In this document: positions 1 to 13,689 of the stretch, piece by piece
Position numbering within the stretch: position 1 is the first letter of the stretch
Layout: every line of letters begins with the position of its first letter
Notes under the pieces: model-generated
Seen by the model: the letters and a program-made list of their open reading frames with translations, nothing else
What the model was told of the DNA's origin: nothing
Databases searched by the model: none
Program-made: the position numbers and the translations under genes
DNA from: Plenodomus lindquistii
Lineage: Eukaryota > Ascomycota > Dothideomycetes > Pleosporales > Leptosphaeriaceae
Reading direction: 5' to 3'
NCBI GenBank assembly: GCA_025504975.1
Contig: JANUWI010000015.1
Coordinates: forward strand, 930,001 to 994,000
DNA: 64,000 bases

Positions 1-606
1 TAGCTACTAGAGATAGATTATATAGTGCTAATTATATTAAACGTGTAAAGTTACTAAGTATAATTTAAAGTATAAATTACTATAGTAATTATACGTAAAT
101 ATAAGTATTATAGTAACTATAAAGCTAGATATAACTTACTATATTATTATTAAGTTACTAAATTAATTAGTAGCTAGCGTAGTTATATTAATATTTTAAT
201 TAATTAACTAAATAAATTAGCGCTAATTAGTTTTATAGTATATTTTTTTCTATTTTTTATAAATAGTATCTAATTTTATTAATAACTATTTAACTATAAC
301 TTATAAGTATTATTCTATTATAATAGGCTATTATTATTTACTACTACTTTTACTATTAAAACGCTTCTACTTCTACTTTTTCTACTTTTTTTTAAAAAAA
401 AGCTACTTTTAATTTTTAAGTAGAGCTATAAATTCTATTTATTTAGTAAGTTAATAGTAAAGCGCGTATTTAGTAGCGTAATTTAAAGCTTACGCTTTAG
501 TAAAAGCTATATTCTTTTTACTCTATAGTATATTATAAGCTTACTATTAAATTATATAAGCGCTATTACTAAGCTTACGCTTATAGTCTACTTTTAAATT
601 AGTAGG
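1..606. repeat. RIP-degraded AT-rich DNA with one copy of a dispersed repeat
   Basis: The block is AT-rich with CA/TG nearly absent. About 1-170 is related to 20810-20960 and more loosely to 13860-13960. All share a patchwork such as a gattatatagt block, then a taattttatataaatata-like block, then tagtaactataaagct. No gene can be read. The repeat class is unknown; it could be one end of a transposon that leaves the window on the left. Confidence 0.5.
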
Positions 607-1023
607 TATAATAGCTTAAGAATATAAAATACTAAAAAGCGTTTAAATTAGTTTAAAAGTATATAGAAGTGTATATAGATTAAAAAGGTAAATAAATTAT
701 ATTTTTATAAATTTTATATAAAAAAATAAAAAAATTATACCTCTATAGTTCTATTAAAAAAGTAAGCTATATAGAGTAGAACTTAGTAGTAGTTCTAGGC
801 TTTTATAGAGTTTTTTTGTTTCCTCTACTATATTAGCACGTAGGTAATAGTAGAGTAGAGACTTTTATAAAATTTAAACTAGATATAGTATAGAGGTAGT
901 TTAGATAAAAATTAGTATAGTTTTCTATTTTTAATAAATTTATATAAAAAAAGATAGAAGTAGCTTATAAAAAGGCTTCTATAGCTAAAAGTTATTATTA
1001 TAATAGAATATAGCTTTATTATA
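607..1023 (-). repeat. 3' LTR of the left Gypsy element
   Basis: This is the 417-bp partner of 7603-8019. Differences between the two are almost all C/T or G/A, as RIP would give. It abuts the polypurine-like tract (aaagtagagagtaa on the minus strand, about 1024-1037), which fixes it as the 3' LTR of a minus-strand element. Confidence 0.87.
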
Positions 1024-4000
1024 TTACTCTCTACTTTAATTTAGATAGTTCTATTTCTAAGTATTCTCTATATAACCTCTATATAAAGTCTATTCTAGAA
1101 TTATTATTTTATTAAAATAAATGTAACTTTCTATTTACTATTTATTAATAATTATTATAATAACTACTAAATCTAGTAGTTACTCTAGTAGAATATAATA
1201 GTTTTTTAAGTATTATAATTTTTTTTTACTTTTTATACTCTATACCTTTATTATATATACTCTATTACTACTTATTATTACTTTTAATACTAATACTAAA
1301 TAGCTTTTATAAAAATATTTATTTCTATACCTCTAGGTATATACTTTTTAGCCTATTAAATTTTTTACTTACGCTCTATCTAGGCCTAGTTCTATAATAA
1401 ATTTAACTTTATATATTTATTTAAATTAGTAGGCTTAAAAAAGTATGCTTATTATATACTTCTAAATAAAAAGTATAAACTAGTAAATAACTATTTTTTT
1501 TTACTAGTTTAAAGCTTTTTCTAATTTTTTTAGATGCCTATATATATAGAACTAGAATATAATTAAATTATAGTAGCGCTTTATAATTTTAAAAGCCTTA
1601 CTACACAAGCTATACTAGCTAATAAAAATAAAATAAAAAAGTTTAAAGCTAAACTAGTAGATATAAAAGCTATAGCTAGCTTAGCTATAAAAACGTTAGT
1701 TTCTATAGTATAGGTAGTAACTATATAGGTTACTAGTTTTAGCATAACTAATATAATACTAGTAACCTACTATATATAATAAAAAAAGTTTTAAAGTCTA
1801 TATAAAAAGGTTTTAGACTTATACTAGAAAATATAGCTTTTTTAGAAAAATATAATAGCTTTAGCTACTACTTTTTCTAGAGAAGCTTTAGGTTTTTCTA
1901 GTAATAAAAAGAAATATAGGCATATTTATAAGTAATAGAAAGTTTTTAAAGTGTAAAAGCGCTAAAAACTCTAAATTAGATAAAATACGTAACGCTTTTA
2001 ATAGTAACGTAAAAGTTAAAAAGTTATAGTAATAAATAGATAGGTTCTAAAAAGCTTTTATATCTATTTATAATAGTTAGTTTACTAGACTAAATATTTT
2101 ATTAGTAAAGGCTATATACTAGTTTTATATATTAGCTACAATTTATATATATTAATAATAAAAAAACTATTAGATTTATAAAATATAATTATTTACTAAC
2201 TATAATATATTTTTTATTTTTTTTATATCTAAAGCTATTTATATAGTACCTAGAGAGGTTCTAGATAGTTAGAATACTTCTAGTAAAAGTTTTATAGTTT
2301 ATAGAAAAAATCTATAAAGTTAAAGGCTAGACACTAGGTTAAATCTAGATTATATTCTATCTAGCTAGCTCTATATTTTAGCTTATTTTAAGTAAGCTTA
2401 CTAGTAAAAATATTATTAACTTTTTATTTCTCTACACTTTATATAGAAGTAGCTAGTAGTAGCTTTAAAACTTTTTATTTTAAAAAAAAGTTATTAGAAT
2501 TTTTATAAAAAATATTAGGTATAAATATATTATATATTTTAAAGCCTAAAGAGAGCTTAAATCTATAGAAATACTTTATCTATCTAAAAACATTAAAAGA
2601 ACCTTTTTATAGTTTAGACAGCTTTTAGCTAGGTTTTATAGTTAATAGGTTAATAGTAGAAAAATAAACTTTATTTCTAATTCTCTAGTTAATAGAATAG
2701 TAATAAGTATTAATAGTAGAATATATTTAGTTTTATACTTTTTCTATATTCTTTTTAGCTTATTTCTAAATATTATATATTTAAATAGCTAGATTATAAG
2801 CTTTCTAGTAGTTAAATTTCTTAATAGAATTAGCTACTTTTAAATAGTACAAGTTCTAGCTCTATTAGAGTTTAGAACTATATAGAAGCTAGTATAGAGC
2901 TATTTCTATTTATATATATAGAAATATTATCTAGACTTAGTCTATAAATAGAAAAAGTTTACTTTAGTTATTATAGTAGTATATTATAAATAGCTATAGG
3001 CGTTAGTTAGTATATTTATTTATAATTTTAATTTAGCTATTAGTTTATTTATAATAAATAGTAAAAAGCTATATTTTAGTATTTATAATCTAATAGAATT
3101 TAGACTAGAATTAGAAAATAAACTAGGCCCTATAGTTAAAAATAATACTTTTAAAAATATATTTAAACTAGTATACCTATTATATAAATAGTTAAATAAA
3201 GCTTTTAGTATTTATTATTTTATAGTATAGTATTATAATTATTTATTTAAAAAGTTAATTAATAATTACTAGAATCTAATTATAGCTATATTAGTTTTTA
3301 GAGAAAAATTTAAAATTTATAATAAAATATTATATAGGTTTCTCTAGAATTAGTAAAAAGTAAAAAAACCTTTATATTTAGATTTATTTTAGATAGAATT
3401 TTTAGTAGGTAACGTAGTTACGCACGTACTATTTATAAATAGCTTTTATTTTTTTCTAGTAGTATTATTATATAAGTAACTAGTAAGTTTTTATAGTACT
3501 AAAATAGACTTTTAATACTTAATTATATACGTTTTTAATTAGTTATATATAGAGTAGTAAGTCTAGAGAAATATAAAAGCAGTTACTATAAAAAAAAAGT
3601 CTATTATCTATTTAATACTAGAAAAGTAGTAAAAAGCGTTTTTTTTTAAAAAACTATTAGTTCTCTTTTAATAGAGCTTCTATTAGTTCTAAAAAATCTA
3701 GTAATATTATTAGAGTTAGTTAAAAAAAAGTAATAGTTATTTATAAAAAAAACTCTAAATATTACTTTACTAGTTTAGAGTTAATATAGCTATATAGCCT
3801 AGCTAGGTTAAAAAAAACTAAAAAGTAATTATTTTACTAGGCTACTTTAAAATTCTTTATATTTTATTTTTATTAACTAAAAATATCGATGCGTTTATTA
3901 CTTTTACCTAGAGTATATTTAATTTAGAAGTTAAAAAAGACTATAAACTTAGCCTAGTTAGCTTATTATTAATTTAGAACTTTTATATTTATTAAGTACT

Positions 4001-7000
4001 TTAAAGATTAATAATTAGTATATATTTAGATTTAGTACTAAACTAAAGTTAGTTTAGCTTTCTATTTTTTAAAAGTAGTAATAATAGTAAATAGTTTTTT
4101 ATTATATATTTTATAATTAAGCTCTACTCTAGTAAGTATTTTACTATAAAAGGCTATAAAATATTATTTACTATCTAGGTGTTTTTAAAATATAATTCTA
4201 GCTACTACTCTATTTAAAGCGTTAGTTTCTAGTTTTATATTATAATTAGAATTAAAGTAGTATAGAACTAGAATTACTAGAAGTAAAAACTTTAGCCTTT
4301 TAAAGCTATTTTAGTAATTTTTAGTTAATATAAATAGAGTTAAAAGACTTTATAGAGCTATTATTAGCTTAGCTACTTATAAAAATTTAGAGATAAATTA
4401 TCTATAAAATCTAGTAAACTCTAGAAAAAATTTAATACCTATTATAGTAGTAGGTTAGACCTAGTTATAGAGTACTTCTACCTTTTCTAAATCTACTTCT
4501 ATTTCTTTATTAATTAAAATATATTCTAAATACTTAGTTTAAGTAATATAGAATTTACTTTTTTTAATTACTATTTATAGTTCTACTTTTTATAGTCTTT
4601 CTAGAATAAGCCTAACGTGTTTTTAATAGCTCTAGACGTTTTTAATATAGATAAAAATATTATTTAAATAGGTAATATAGAAATTATCTAAATAATCTAT
4701 AAGTATATTATTTATATACTTTTAATAGGTAAAAAGGCTATTATAAAAGCTAAAAAAATATACTATACACTTATATAATCTATAGTAGGTATAGAAAATA
4801 GTATATTTTTTAAACTCTAGATTTATATAAATTTTATTAAAAGCTATTTAAATATTAGACTTAGTAAAAATTTTAGCTTTATTTAAATAGATTAGTAAGT
4901 TATCTATTTTTAAAATTAGATAGGCGTTTTTTTAGGTAAGCTAGTTAAACTTATAGTAGTTAATATAGATATAAAGTAACTTATTAAATTTATAGATATA
5001 GAGAATAAAAAAAGTAAAAAAGCTATAACTAGTCTCTATAAATCTTTTCTATAAATTCTTCTAGACGTATTTTTTAATAGCTTCTAAATTTTTAGTATTT
5101 TACTTATATAAAAAGCTAAAGTTATTAGATAAAAGTTTATTTAAAATAATTTTATAGTTATATAGTTAGTATTCTAGTAGTTTTTCTATAGCTAATAAAC
5201 TAAATACGTTCTAATACTACTAGTAGTAGAAAAAAAGTTAGTTCTAGATTAAATAGTTATTTTTTTAAACATTTTCTCTATTATAATTTTTAAAAATCTA
5301 GTTAATTTTATATAGACTAGTAGTAAAAAACTTTTTTCTTATATTAAAATAGAAAGTATTAGTAGAAATAATAGCGACTTAGAGACTAGAAAAGGTTTTA
5401 AAAGGTTTTTAAAGTAGGTCTAGTTTTTATATCTTTAAAGAAATATTCTAGTATTATAAAGCTTTAAAAATTCTATAAATATAATTAATTAAAAAGTATA
5501 GACTACTAGTTTTCTAATATAACTTTTTTTTCTATAAAGTGTTTTATTTTTTAATATTAAAAGTAATATACTTTTTTAGTATTTTTTAATAGAGTTATAT
5601 AAAAATTAGAGGAGTAGAGATATAAATTTTAGAGTAAATAGCTAGCTACTATAACTAGAACCTATCTATATCTAGTAGAATTTTAAATCTTTTTAACTAT
5701 TATATCTCTATAGTTATATTCTAAACTTCTAGATTAAATATAATAAATAGGTATTTAGAATTTTTTATCTATTTATAATTATATAAAAATAGATATATTC
5801 TATAACTAGTAAAAAGATTTAGTTTTTAAACTCTATAACTATTACTAGGTAGAGTAGTTTTTAAACTTTAGTAATTTTACACCTACGTCTAGATTATATA
5901 AAATAGTAGATATAAAAAAATAGAAACTTTAAAATAGCTTTAAAAAATTAAAGTTTAATAGATTATAATTTTAATTTAATTCTAAATAGCGTAATACTTT
6001 TAGAACTATTTATTTTTTATTTAATTTTTTTCTAGATCTAGTATTTTAGCAGCGTTATAATATTAGTTAGAGTAATTTTTAATTATAATTTCTTTTATTT
6101 ATAGTAATAGATATTTATTAGCGTAGTATTCTAGTTTACTATACTTATAGTAGTTACCTAGTACCTTTTTAGAAGCTAGAGTAGCTATTACTTACTATAG
6201 AGGTACTATAGTAGATTATAGAAAAATTTAAAAAGCTATATATAGTACTATATTTTCTAAAGTCTCTTTTTAAAAAGTACTTAAACTAGGTTATATTATA
6301 GTTCTAGCTTAGAATTTAGTAGTACTATTATAAAAAAGAGTTCTAATAATGTATATTTTTTAGATAGGTTTTTTTTTTAAATTAAAAGTAATAAAGTGCT
6401 CTATTATATTTAGAAAAAGGTTATTCTAGATATACTTAAACTTTTAACTAGAAATATATAGGCTAGAAGTTATTTTTATTTATATATAATAAATTTATTA
6501 TAAATATAGTATATATTTTTTTATAGTATAGTTTAAAAAATATACTTTAAAAGTAAAGAAAGTTTTATTTTTTTTTTATATATAGCTAGTTAAAAGTATT
6601 ATATACTTTAGCCTGTTTATTACTAGTAATAAAGTATTTATTAAATATAGCTATTATAGCTTTTATAGAAAAAAAGTAGTTAGCTTTATTATTAAATAAA
6701 TATTAAAGTTTAAAATATTTTTAGCTAGACTAGAAATACTACTCTAGACTAGTACTATATAAGTACGCTTAGAATAGTAGTAATTACTATTAATTTTAAA
6801 TTAGTCTAGTATTTAAGCTTTCTATTATCTATAGATAAAGTCTTTTCTATCTAATAGTTTAGAAATAGAAAAAGTGCGCTTTAATAAATGTAGCTTTTTA
6901 AAAATATAAAAAAAAGCTTTAGAAAGTAATCTAGTTAACTAGTAATATTAATAAATTTAAAAGTTTTTAGTAAAAAATAAAAGTAAGTCTAGAAATAAAG

Positions 7001-7602
7001 TTAGATAAAAAAATTTTTTTTTAATAAATTTTATTTTAGTTTATAAAGCTACTAATTTAGTGTGTAGCTAGGCTATTATTTCTATAGTATTATTAGAAAT
7101 TATAGTTAGTAAATTTCTAGATTCTACTAAAATAGGTCTAGTTTATATTTAACTCTAATTATTTTTTAATTAGCTAGTATTAGTTATTTTCTATACTTTA
7201 AATATTTAATAAATTTATAAACTTTCTATAAAAGCTAGTTATTTCTTTTTATTTTTTAAAAAGTAGAATTTATTATTTTTTAATAAAAATAGGTATTAGC
7301 TTTACCTCTAATTCTACTAGATTATTAGTAGTCTCTAAATCTCTACTTTAGCGCTATCTAACGCGATTTTTTTAAAAGTAATCTAAGCTAGTAATACTAT
7401 AGAAATTTAAATCTATAGGCTTTAGTTAACTAGAGATTTTTAAAGTCTAGTTTTAGAATTATTAATAGATCTATTAGTATTAATTAGAGCTTAAACTAGA
7501 AAAGTTTTAAAGGCTAGTTAACTAAAAGATTTAAATAATTTTTTTAAATAAATTAGTAATATTATATAAGCTATTACTAGTAAAAAAATAATTTTTTTAT
7601 AA

Positions 7603-8019
7603 TATAATAGTTTAAAAATATAAAGTACTAAAAAGTGTTTAAATTAGTTTAAAAGTATATAAAAATACGCGTAGATTAAAAAGCTAAATAAATTATATTT
7701 TTATAAACTTTATATAAAAAAATAAAAAAATTATATTTTTATAGTTTTATTAAAAAAGTAAGCTATATAGAGAAGAATTTAGTAGTAGTTCTAGGCTTTT
7801 ATAAAAAAAAAAATTTTCCTCTACTATATTAGCACGTAGGTAATAGTAGAGTAGAGATTTTTATAGAATCTAGACTAGATATAGTATAGAGGTAGTTTAA
7901 ATAGAGGTTAGTATAGTTTTCTATTTTTAATAAGCTTATATAAAGAAAGATAGAGGTAGCTTATAAAAAAGCTTCTATAGCTAAAAGTTATTATTATAAT
8001 AGAATATAGCTTTATTATA
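7603..8019 (-). repeat. 5' LTR of the left Gypsy element
   Basis: This is the partner of 607-1023. It has the same inverted termini (tataat/attata) and is followed directly by the RIP-altered target duplication gtaaa at 8020-8024. Confidence 0.87.
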
Positions 8020-8024
8020 GTAAA

Positions 8025-9780
8025 ACGTTTTTTTTTATAGCGCTTTAACTACGCGTACTAAGCACCTAGTTAACTTTACTTTTTTTATACATAAAACTTT
8101 AAATCTATTAGCTAATACTATTATTATAGTTTGTAATAATTATTTTTATAAACTCTAACTACTTATTAGTTGCAAAGCTATCTAGTATTTTAAGCTTAAT
8201 ATTTTTAAATAGTTTTTTAGAAAAGTTTTACTTTTTATTTACTAGCTCTAATTTAATAATTAGGGCGCCTATTATAGTAAGTTTATAATAATAGAAAGTA
8301 ATTAATAGTAGCTATAATTAATAGAGCTAATTAAAAAGTTATAAATAAAAGAATATAGAAGTAAAGTAAATTATAATTAATAAAGGTAAAGTAGAATATT
8401 ACTTTACTATATAAACCTATACTTATTTATTAATAATATACCTACTAAATATTATATAGAGCTTTATTTAATTATAATAGGCTATATAGAAGTTAGACTA
8501 GGCTATAAATTATACTATCTAAAAGTATAGAAAATTCTATAGCTAGACTACTATTATTATAATACTTTATTATATATTTACTCTACTAAATTACTTTATA
8601 GTTTAGTACTACTAAAGTTCTATTTTTACTACTATTTTAGAAATTTCTTTAACTTTTATATTTATAGCGCTTATATTACTACCTATAGTTTCTAATCTAT
8701 TATAGTAACTACTATTTAATTTATAATCTATTTTTAAAAATATTAACTTAATAATTATAATTAATTATTATAATAATAGCGCGTACTAAGTAAACTACTA
8801 GTAAATTTACTAGTAGTAAAAGTCTTTTTAAAAGTCTAGCTTTAAAAGCTACGCGTATAGCAAAATCTATACTACTAAAAGTAAAAAAGCTATACTAATA
8901 TAAACTAGAGAGTTAGTTATAATAGTCTATTATTATATTATTCTACTAATATTACTTAGCTATTACTTTTTATAAAATCTATAGATACTAGAAGTATACT
9001 AATCTCTTTTTTACTAAGCTTCTATTTAGCTATTTTATATATAAAATTACTACTAGTTATAGGTAAAACTTGCGTTTTTAGGCTAAAATACTCTATATAC
9101 TATAGAAAGCTATAAAGTTATTTATAGTTAGCTATTTTAAAAGTATATTTTATAGTTTATAGAATTATTTTCTCTAGTTAATAATATTAGACTACTAGAT
9201 AAATGCTATCTATACAAAGTAGGTAATAATTTAAAAAAAAACTTACTTTTTATAAAGTATTACTACTATAAGTTTAGAATAAAGTATATATAGATAGCTA
9301 AAAAAAGGTACTTTAGTTATAGATAGAAATATATAATCTATACTAGTTATATTCTATTTCTAAAAATAATTTAAGTTAATAATACTTTATAATAATACTA
9401 CGTAATAATAATTTACCTAAGAATATTATCTACTATATAATATATAGAAAGGTAATATTATAAAAATTACTACTTATTTAAATTTAACCTAATCTAGTAG
9501 AGATAACTATACTATAACCTATAGTCTATATAACCTAACTATTATTTAATCTACTTTTAGCATAAAAAAATTATAGTAGAGGTTAGATTAGAGTTAGGTT
9601 ATTACGTAATATAATCTAATCTCTATCTAACTTCTATCTATTTACTAGCCTAAGTAAAAAGGCGCTTATAGTAGCAGTTCTAATTATAATATAGATAGGT
9701 TATTAGTAAGTTAGTTAAGTTAGGTAAATTAAAAAGTTAAGTTAATAGAGTTATCTTTTACTTAGTAAGCTAAGCTAGTA
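8025..9780. other. RIP-degraded AT-rich DNA, no readable gene
   Basis: CA and TG are strongly depleted and stop codons occur in all frames. Base composition returns to normal gradually over about 9600-9800. I could not recover any known domain by reading through RIP changes. The DNA is probably transposon debris into which the left Gypsy element inserted. Confidence 0.5.
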
Positions 9781-10196
9781 GTTAGTAGGGCTTGGTTAAA
9801 TATTAGTTAGGTTAACTACAGCTACAGCATTACGTGTCCTACCTTAGTAATCCTTGGTAGGTAATGCTAGGGCTGTTTATTGCAGCTAGGAGAAAGAACG
9901 GCTAGCAGAGTACGTGTAGTTATGGTCCAGGCGTAATCTGACATGCTCTCTACCAGGTACAGTGTGTATCACGGCATGGTTAAACGGACCAATGGCAGCG
10001 TTGAAGGACACTGACCGGTAGCCGCGCCACTTTCATGCACCTTTCATCCTTTGCTGATGTGCATCCTCAGCCTGCGCGCCTTAGCGCATCATGGGGGCTG
10101 AGATAGGTATTTTGGATTGATAGTACGCTCTGCTCGGTCTCTTTCCTTATGTTTCGCGCCCGCTATTGTACTTCTTGATACTTAGGTTCTATTGCG
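9781..10196. promoter_or_regulatory. Upstream region of the DUF3176 gene
   Basis: This is non-AT-rich intergenic DNA between the RIP border and the start codon at 10197. It holds no supportable ORF and should contain the promoter and 5' leader of the downstream gene. No specific factor site is claimed. Confidence 0.4.
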
Positions 10197-12510
10197 ATGT
10201 CCTCTATTTCTGACCAAGGTGACCGAGAAGAGTTTCCAAATCTCAGCCCAAGACTTTCGAGCGCACACGCCAGCAACCGTTTTTGGGAAGCCTCCAGGTT
10301 ACTCTCTCCAGATGCATCGCATTTCATCTCTCCCAAACCTGAACGAGATGACACCGCCGCTGGGAAGCACGTTCTACCGGACGTGAAACCTGACGTTGAA
10401 GCATCGCTTCCAATTGAAGCGGCGCCTTCAAGACCGATCAGCATCAAGGAGATGAAAGATGCGGCATCTACACATCATCCTCGTACCACGCGCTGGAAGT
10501 ATGTTGGGATGATTGTAGGCTTCCAGCTTGTAGGTCAGTATACTCACGCATGTATGACGCTGATGATCACTTTTGACCTTCTGCAGCTCTTCTAGCGGCT
10601 CTTGGACATTACCTTCTTTTTCGGAACCTGGACGGTACCCTCACTGACACCAATCATCTTACGCAATCCCAAGTTTCTGCGGTTTCCATACTATTAACGA
10701 CCGCTTTCAAGGCTGCGCTGACCGCGAGCATCGGCATCTGCTTCGCGCAACATCTTTGGTTCGTACTCAGCGGAAAAGCCACATCGCTTTCCACGATCGA
10801 TAAGCTTTTCGTCCTTCGCACCAACATACTAGCAATGTGTCACCCACGCAGCATCTGGAGGGCACCGCTACTCTTCCTCATGGCTCTGCTCGTCTGGTGT
10901 CTTGGAATCGCAACCATCTACCCCCCAGGTGCATTGATCGTAACATTTGAGGCGCACATGTTCACTGAGAACTACAACATGTCTGTCTTGAACCCGCCAG
11001 TTCCCCAAAATTTGGACCTAGCCGCGAACGATACGTTTCCCACATTGGGTAGTCCAGGCCTTATTACCATGAATGCTGATGAATATTTCCCCAGACAGCG
11101 GGCCTTCATGTACAGGTATGTCAATTGGTTAAAATCGTTTTGGTTTCTAAAGATTGACCATTAAGCGGGCCAAAGGAGACCTTGGTCAATGTTGCACAGT
11201 CTATTGTAACCAACAATCAAATGTTTAATTTGGTTGTGCACCCAGGGGAAAATTCCACTTTCCATCTGAAGTTTAGAGGACCACAACTTCGATGCACTAC
11301 CTCTCGTTTCAACGGAACTATTCCATTGGAATACAGAACGCAAGGCAGCGACGAAATAAATGATGACGCAATGACTGGATTGGTGTTCGTATCGCGCTGG
11401 GATCCGAAAGATTTGTCATATTCTGTTACACAGCAACAGATTCTCAACTTTACAATGCAGCGCGATTCCGATAACGTCACAAGCTACAACGCTATTGTCG
11501 AAACATCCAAGCAGACTTGTGAAGCCGTTTCTGCTCTGTTCTCTATAGAGGTCACGTTCCCACGTGGCGTTCAGACGGTCCAAGTCTCAATGAACGATAT
11601 TAGGCCAATGCCGACGAGCAAAGATATCTTTGACAAGGAAGATAGCGGGCTCCCAGGAATATGGTTGGTTCTACCACCTGAGTCACCGGCACTAGAGGAC
11701 TGGCGTCAAAGAATACTTGCTGCATTGCCAATTTCCAACGAGTGGGCACTATTGGATGCTCTGGGATCGGTGCTCGCAGGAAAATTCTACGAAGACTCGC
11801 CACGTGCGTTTCCTGATGATTGTCAAGAAATCAGTAATCCGAACAACGACACAAAGCTATACGACTGCTGGGGCTGGGGAGGATTTACCCCTTACAATCC
11901 CGCGAATTTTAGTAGTAAGATTCGTGCTCCAATGTAACATGACGTCGCGCGGTCTAATGAACACGCAGCCCCTCTAAAGGGAACCGTTTTCGAAACAGCT
12001 CGGTTCAAAGATGATAATACTGACTGGTATTTTGATCCCAGAACTGCTTTGAACATCACAGAAGAACTTCTTAACAGCGTGTTAACCAATATTACGCTCT
12101 CCGTTCTCTCCCTCGAGACGTGGTGGGATATGGTCCTAGTAAACACCACCCGCTACCGAAGCACCTACTCCTTCGCCAACCCCCTTAATCTCATCCTTCC
12201 CTATTCTATCTGTCTCTTAGCCGCTGCGATCTTCGCCGTCATTGCCATCTGGTCATTGTGGCAGAGCGGCACTCCCGCGGCGGACGGCGGCTTCTTGCAG
12301 ATCATGATAGCTACTAGAGGCAATACGGAGATGGAGAGACTGACGCTGCGGGAGAGATTAGGAGGAGTGGATGATATTTCGGAGGAGCTGAAGAGCTTGA
12401 AGATCCGCTATGGCGAGTTGGTTACTGAAAACGTGTTGGGAACTGAGGGGAGGAGGTTGGGTTTTGGCACCGCGGAAGAGACACTGAGCGACAGGAAGGG
12501 ATGGCAGTGA
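10197..12510 (+). CDS. DUF3176-family polytopic membrane protein (718 aa, 4 exons)
   Basis: Exons are 10197-10533, 10587-11115, 11166-11914 and 11969-12510 (2157 nt with stop). The introns are 50-54 bp with GT..AG ends. The last starts gtaaga, carries a ctaat branch site and ends cag; it removes an in-frame TAA at 11935 and keeps phase. The protein has a disordered N-terminus (1-95) and membrane segments near 101-123, 143-173, 203-232 and 608-634. A large extracytoplasmic-type domain (about 235-600) is rich in N-x-S/T sites, and a charged tail follows. This matches fungal DUF3176 proteins, often loosely labelled formylmethionine deformylase-like; their biochemical role is not established. The gene is intact although RIP blocks lie on both sides. 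Confidence 0.85.
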
Positions 12511-13366
12511 ACTGAATAGGTAGGGCCCAGGGGCATATAGGATTCTTCGACATAATTTGGAGGTAATGGTGGCGCCTGTATACTTCAAGCGAGGTAGATC
12601 TCTATGTTATTACTCAAGCGCATATAAGTCCTAATGTAGCGCGGCTTGAAAAACATGATGTTTAAATGGTGATTGGAAGACATGCAAACGTACATAGGTA
12701 GTGGGAAAGCGCACGGTTGTTGTGTGATCGATCACACTACAGTTCTACGATCATTAATTTGAAACTTTGCGGATAGAAGGAGAGTAAGAAAATAGTATTA
12801 CTACGTTGGCCACGTACGCGACGTATGACTGAGACTGGAAGTCTGACTGAAGTCTAAGGGAAATAATCAGCTAGCTTGTACCTTACTAAAGACAACCGAA
12901 TACATGGAGGCTTAGGAGAGATTATAAGACCATATCAACCATAGGCCAGAGCTTCGCGCAGAGTGTTGAACGCGCAGGGATGCTGAGCGGGAAGGGTCTA
13001 TCCTCTTCGCAAGAACTTCACATACCGCGAATTGGGACTCACTTGTCAAGCCGTGCTTTCTACCATCTTCGCGATAGACCAGAAAGGAAGATTGAATGCT
13101 GGCATCGCGCCGTCAGCACATGTGAGACCTATCTTAGTACGCCTTGTTCCGCTCAAGTTTCCTGAGACTCCTGTTGTTATTCTAGCGATCATGTTTAAAT
13201 ACTAACTCCAACCTCTCCTCCGTCTCCCCTCTTCCTGGACGCTCACGGTGGCCACTCTAATGCCTACACTCTCGCGAAACGTCTCCATTGAGTCGAGACT
13301 GACCGAGATGTGTCCAAGATCACCTGGATTCCTGCATTGGAGTGCTAGCATGATAAGTTCTATAAC
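12511..13366. other. Gene-free island DNA downstream of the DUF3176 gene
   Basis: Composition is normal with no RIP signature. The first few hundred bases should include the 3' UTR of the upstream gene. The only open frame (about 12980-13165) is short, lacks recognisable domains and is not called. No RNA gene was seen. Confidence 0.45.
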
Positions 13367-13371
13367 TAAGT

Positions 13372-13681
13372 TGTAATACCTGCAAGGATATCAAGGTGTT
13401 TAGTAATACGGGATGGAGTAGATCAATCAAGTAGATAGACAAGGATATCATTCAGGGATCTTGGATAGACGAATCGTTACCCTCTCCTCTATCTAAGCAG
13501 GACAGGATTTATACCCTGTCCTCGGCCCCACTCCCGTGCCCCTCGAGGCGACGTGTCCTGAGGTGGGGAGCCGAGGGCCTATATACTCTGGTACAGAGCG
13601 GGGTAACCCAGCCTAGTCCTTAGTGGACTGTTATGGCCTAGTCTAGCTTGGATGGCAGGGAAGCCATCTGGAGGCCTAACA
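13372..13681. mobile_element. Solo LTR (310 bp) with 5-bp target duplication
   Basis: The unit starts TGTAATACC and ends GGCCTAACA, so it has TG...CA termini. It is flanked by the perfect 5-bp repeat taagt at 13367-13371 and 13682-13686. A TATA-like ctatatact lies at about 13580, and a hairpin is formed by ctcggcccca.. and ..gtggggagccgag. No internal retroelement sequence is attached, so this is a recombination remnant. It shows no RIP signature, which fits a sequence shorter than the usual RIP length threshold or a young insertion. The LTR is unrelated in sequence to the 417-bp and 195-bp LTRs elsewhere in the window. Confidence 0.85.
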
Positions 13682-13689
13682 TAAGTTCT

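Larger units (their letters stand above)
607..8019 (-). mobile_element. Complete, RIP-inactivated Gypsy-type LTR retrotransposon (7.4 kb)
   Basis: Two 417-bp direct repeats (607-1023 and 7603-8019) bound the element. Each starts tataat and ends attata, as expected for TG...CA termini after RIP. Outside them lie gtagg (602-606) and gtaaa (8020-8024), a 5-bp target duplication whose copies differ only by G-to-A. A purine-rich tract next to the 607-1023 repeat, read on the minus strand, marks that as the 3' LTR. Transcription was therefore leftward. A second family copy at 32492-49600 shows reverse transcriptase motifs, and the homologous part here is about 4160-4680. Every frame is full of RIP stop codons, so no product is made. 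Confidence 0.88.

Noticed and set aside
11935..11937. In-frame TAA suggesting that the DUF3176 gene is a pseudogene
   Set aside because: A 54-bp intron (11915-11968: gtaaga donor, ctaat branch site, cag acceptor) removes it and preserves frame, so the gene reads as intact.
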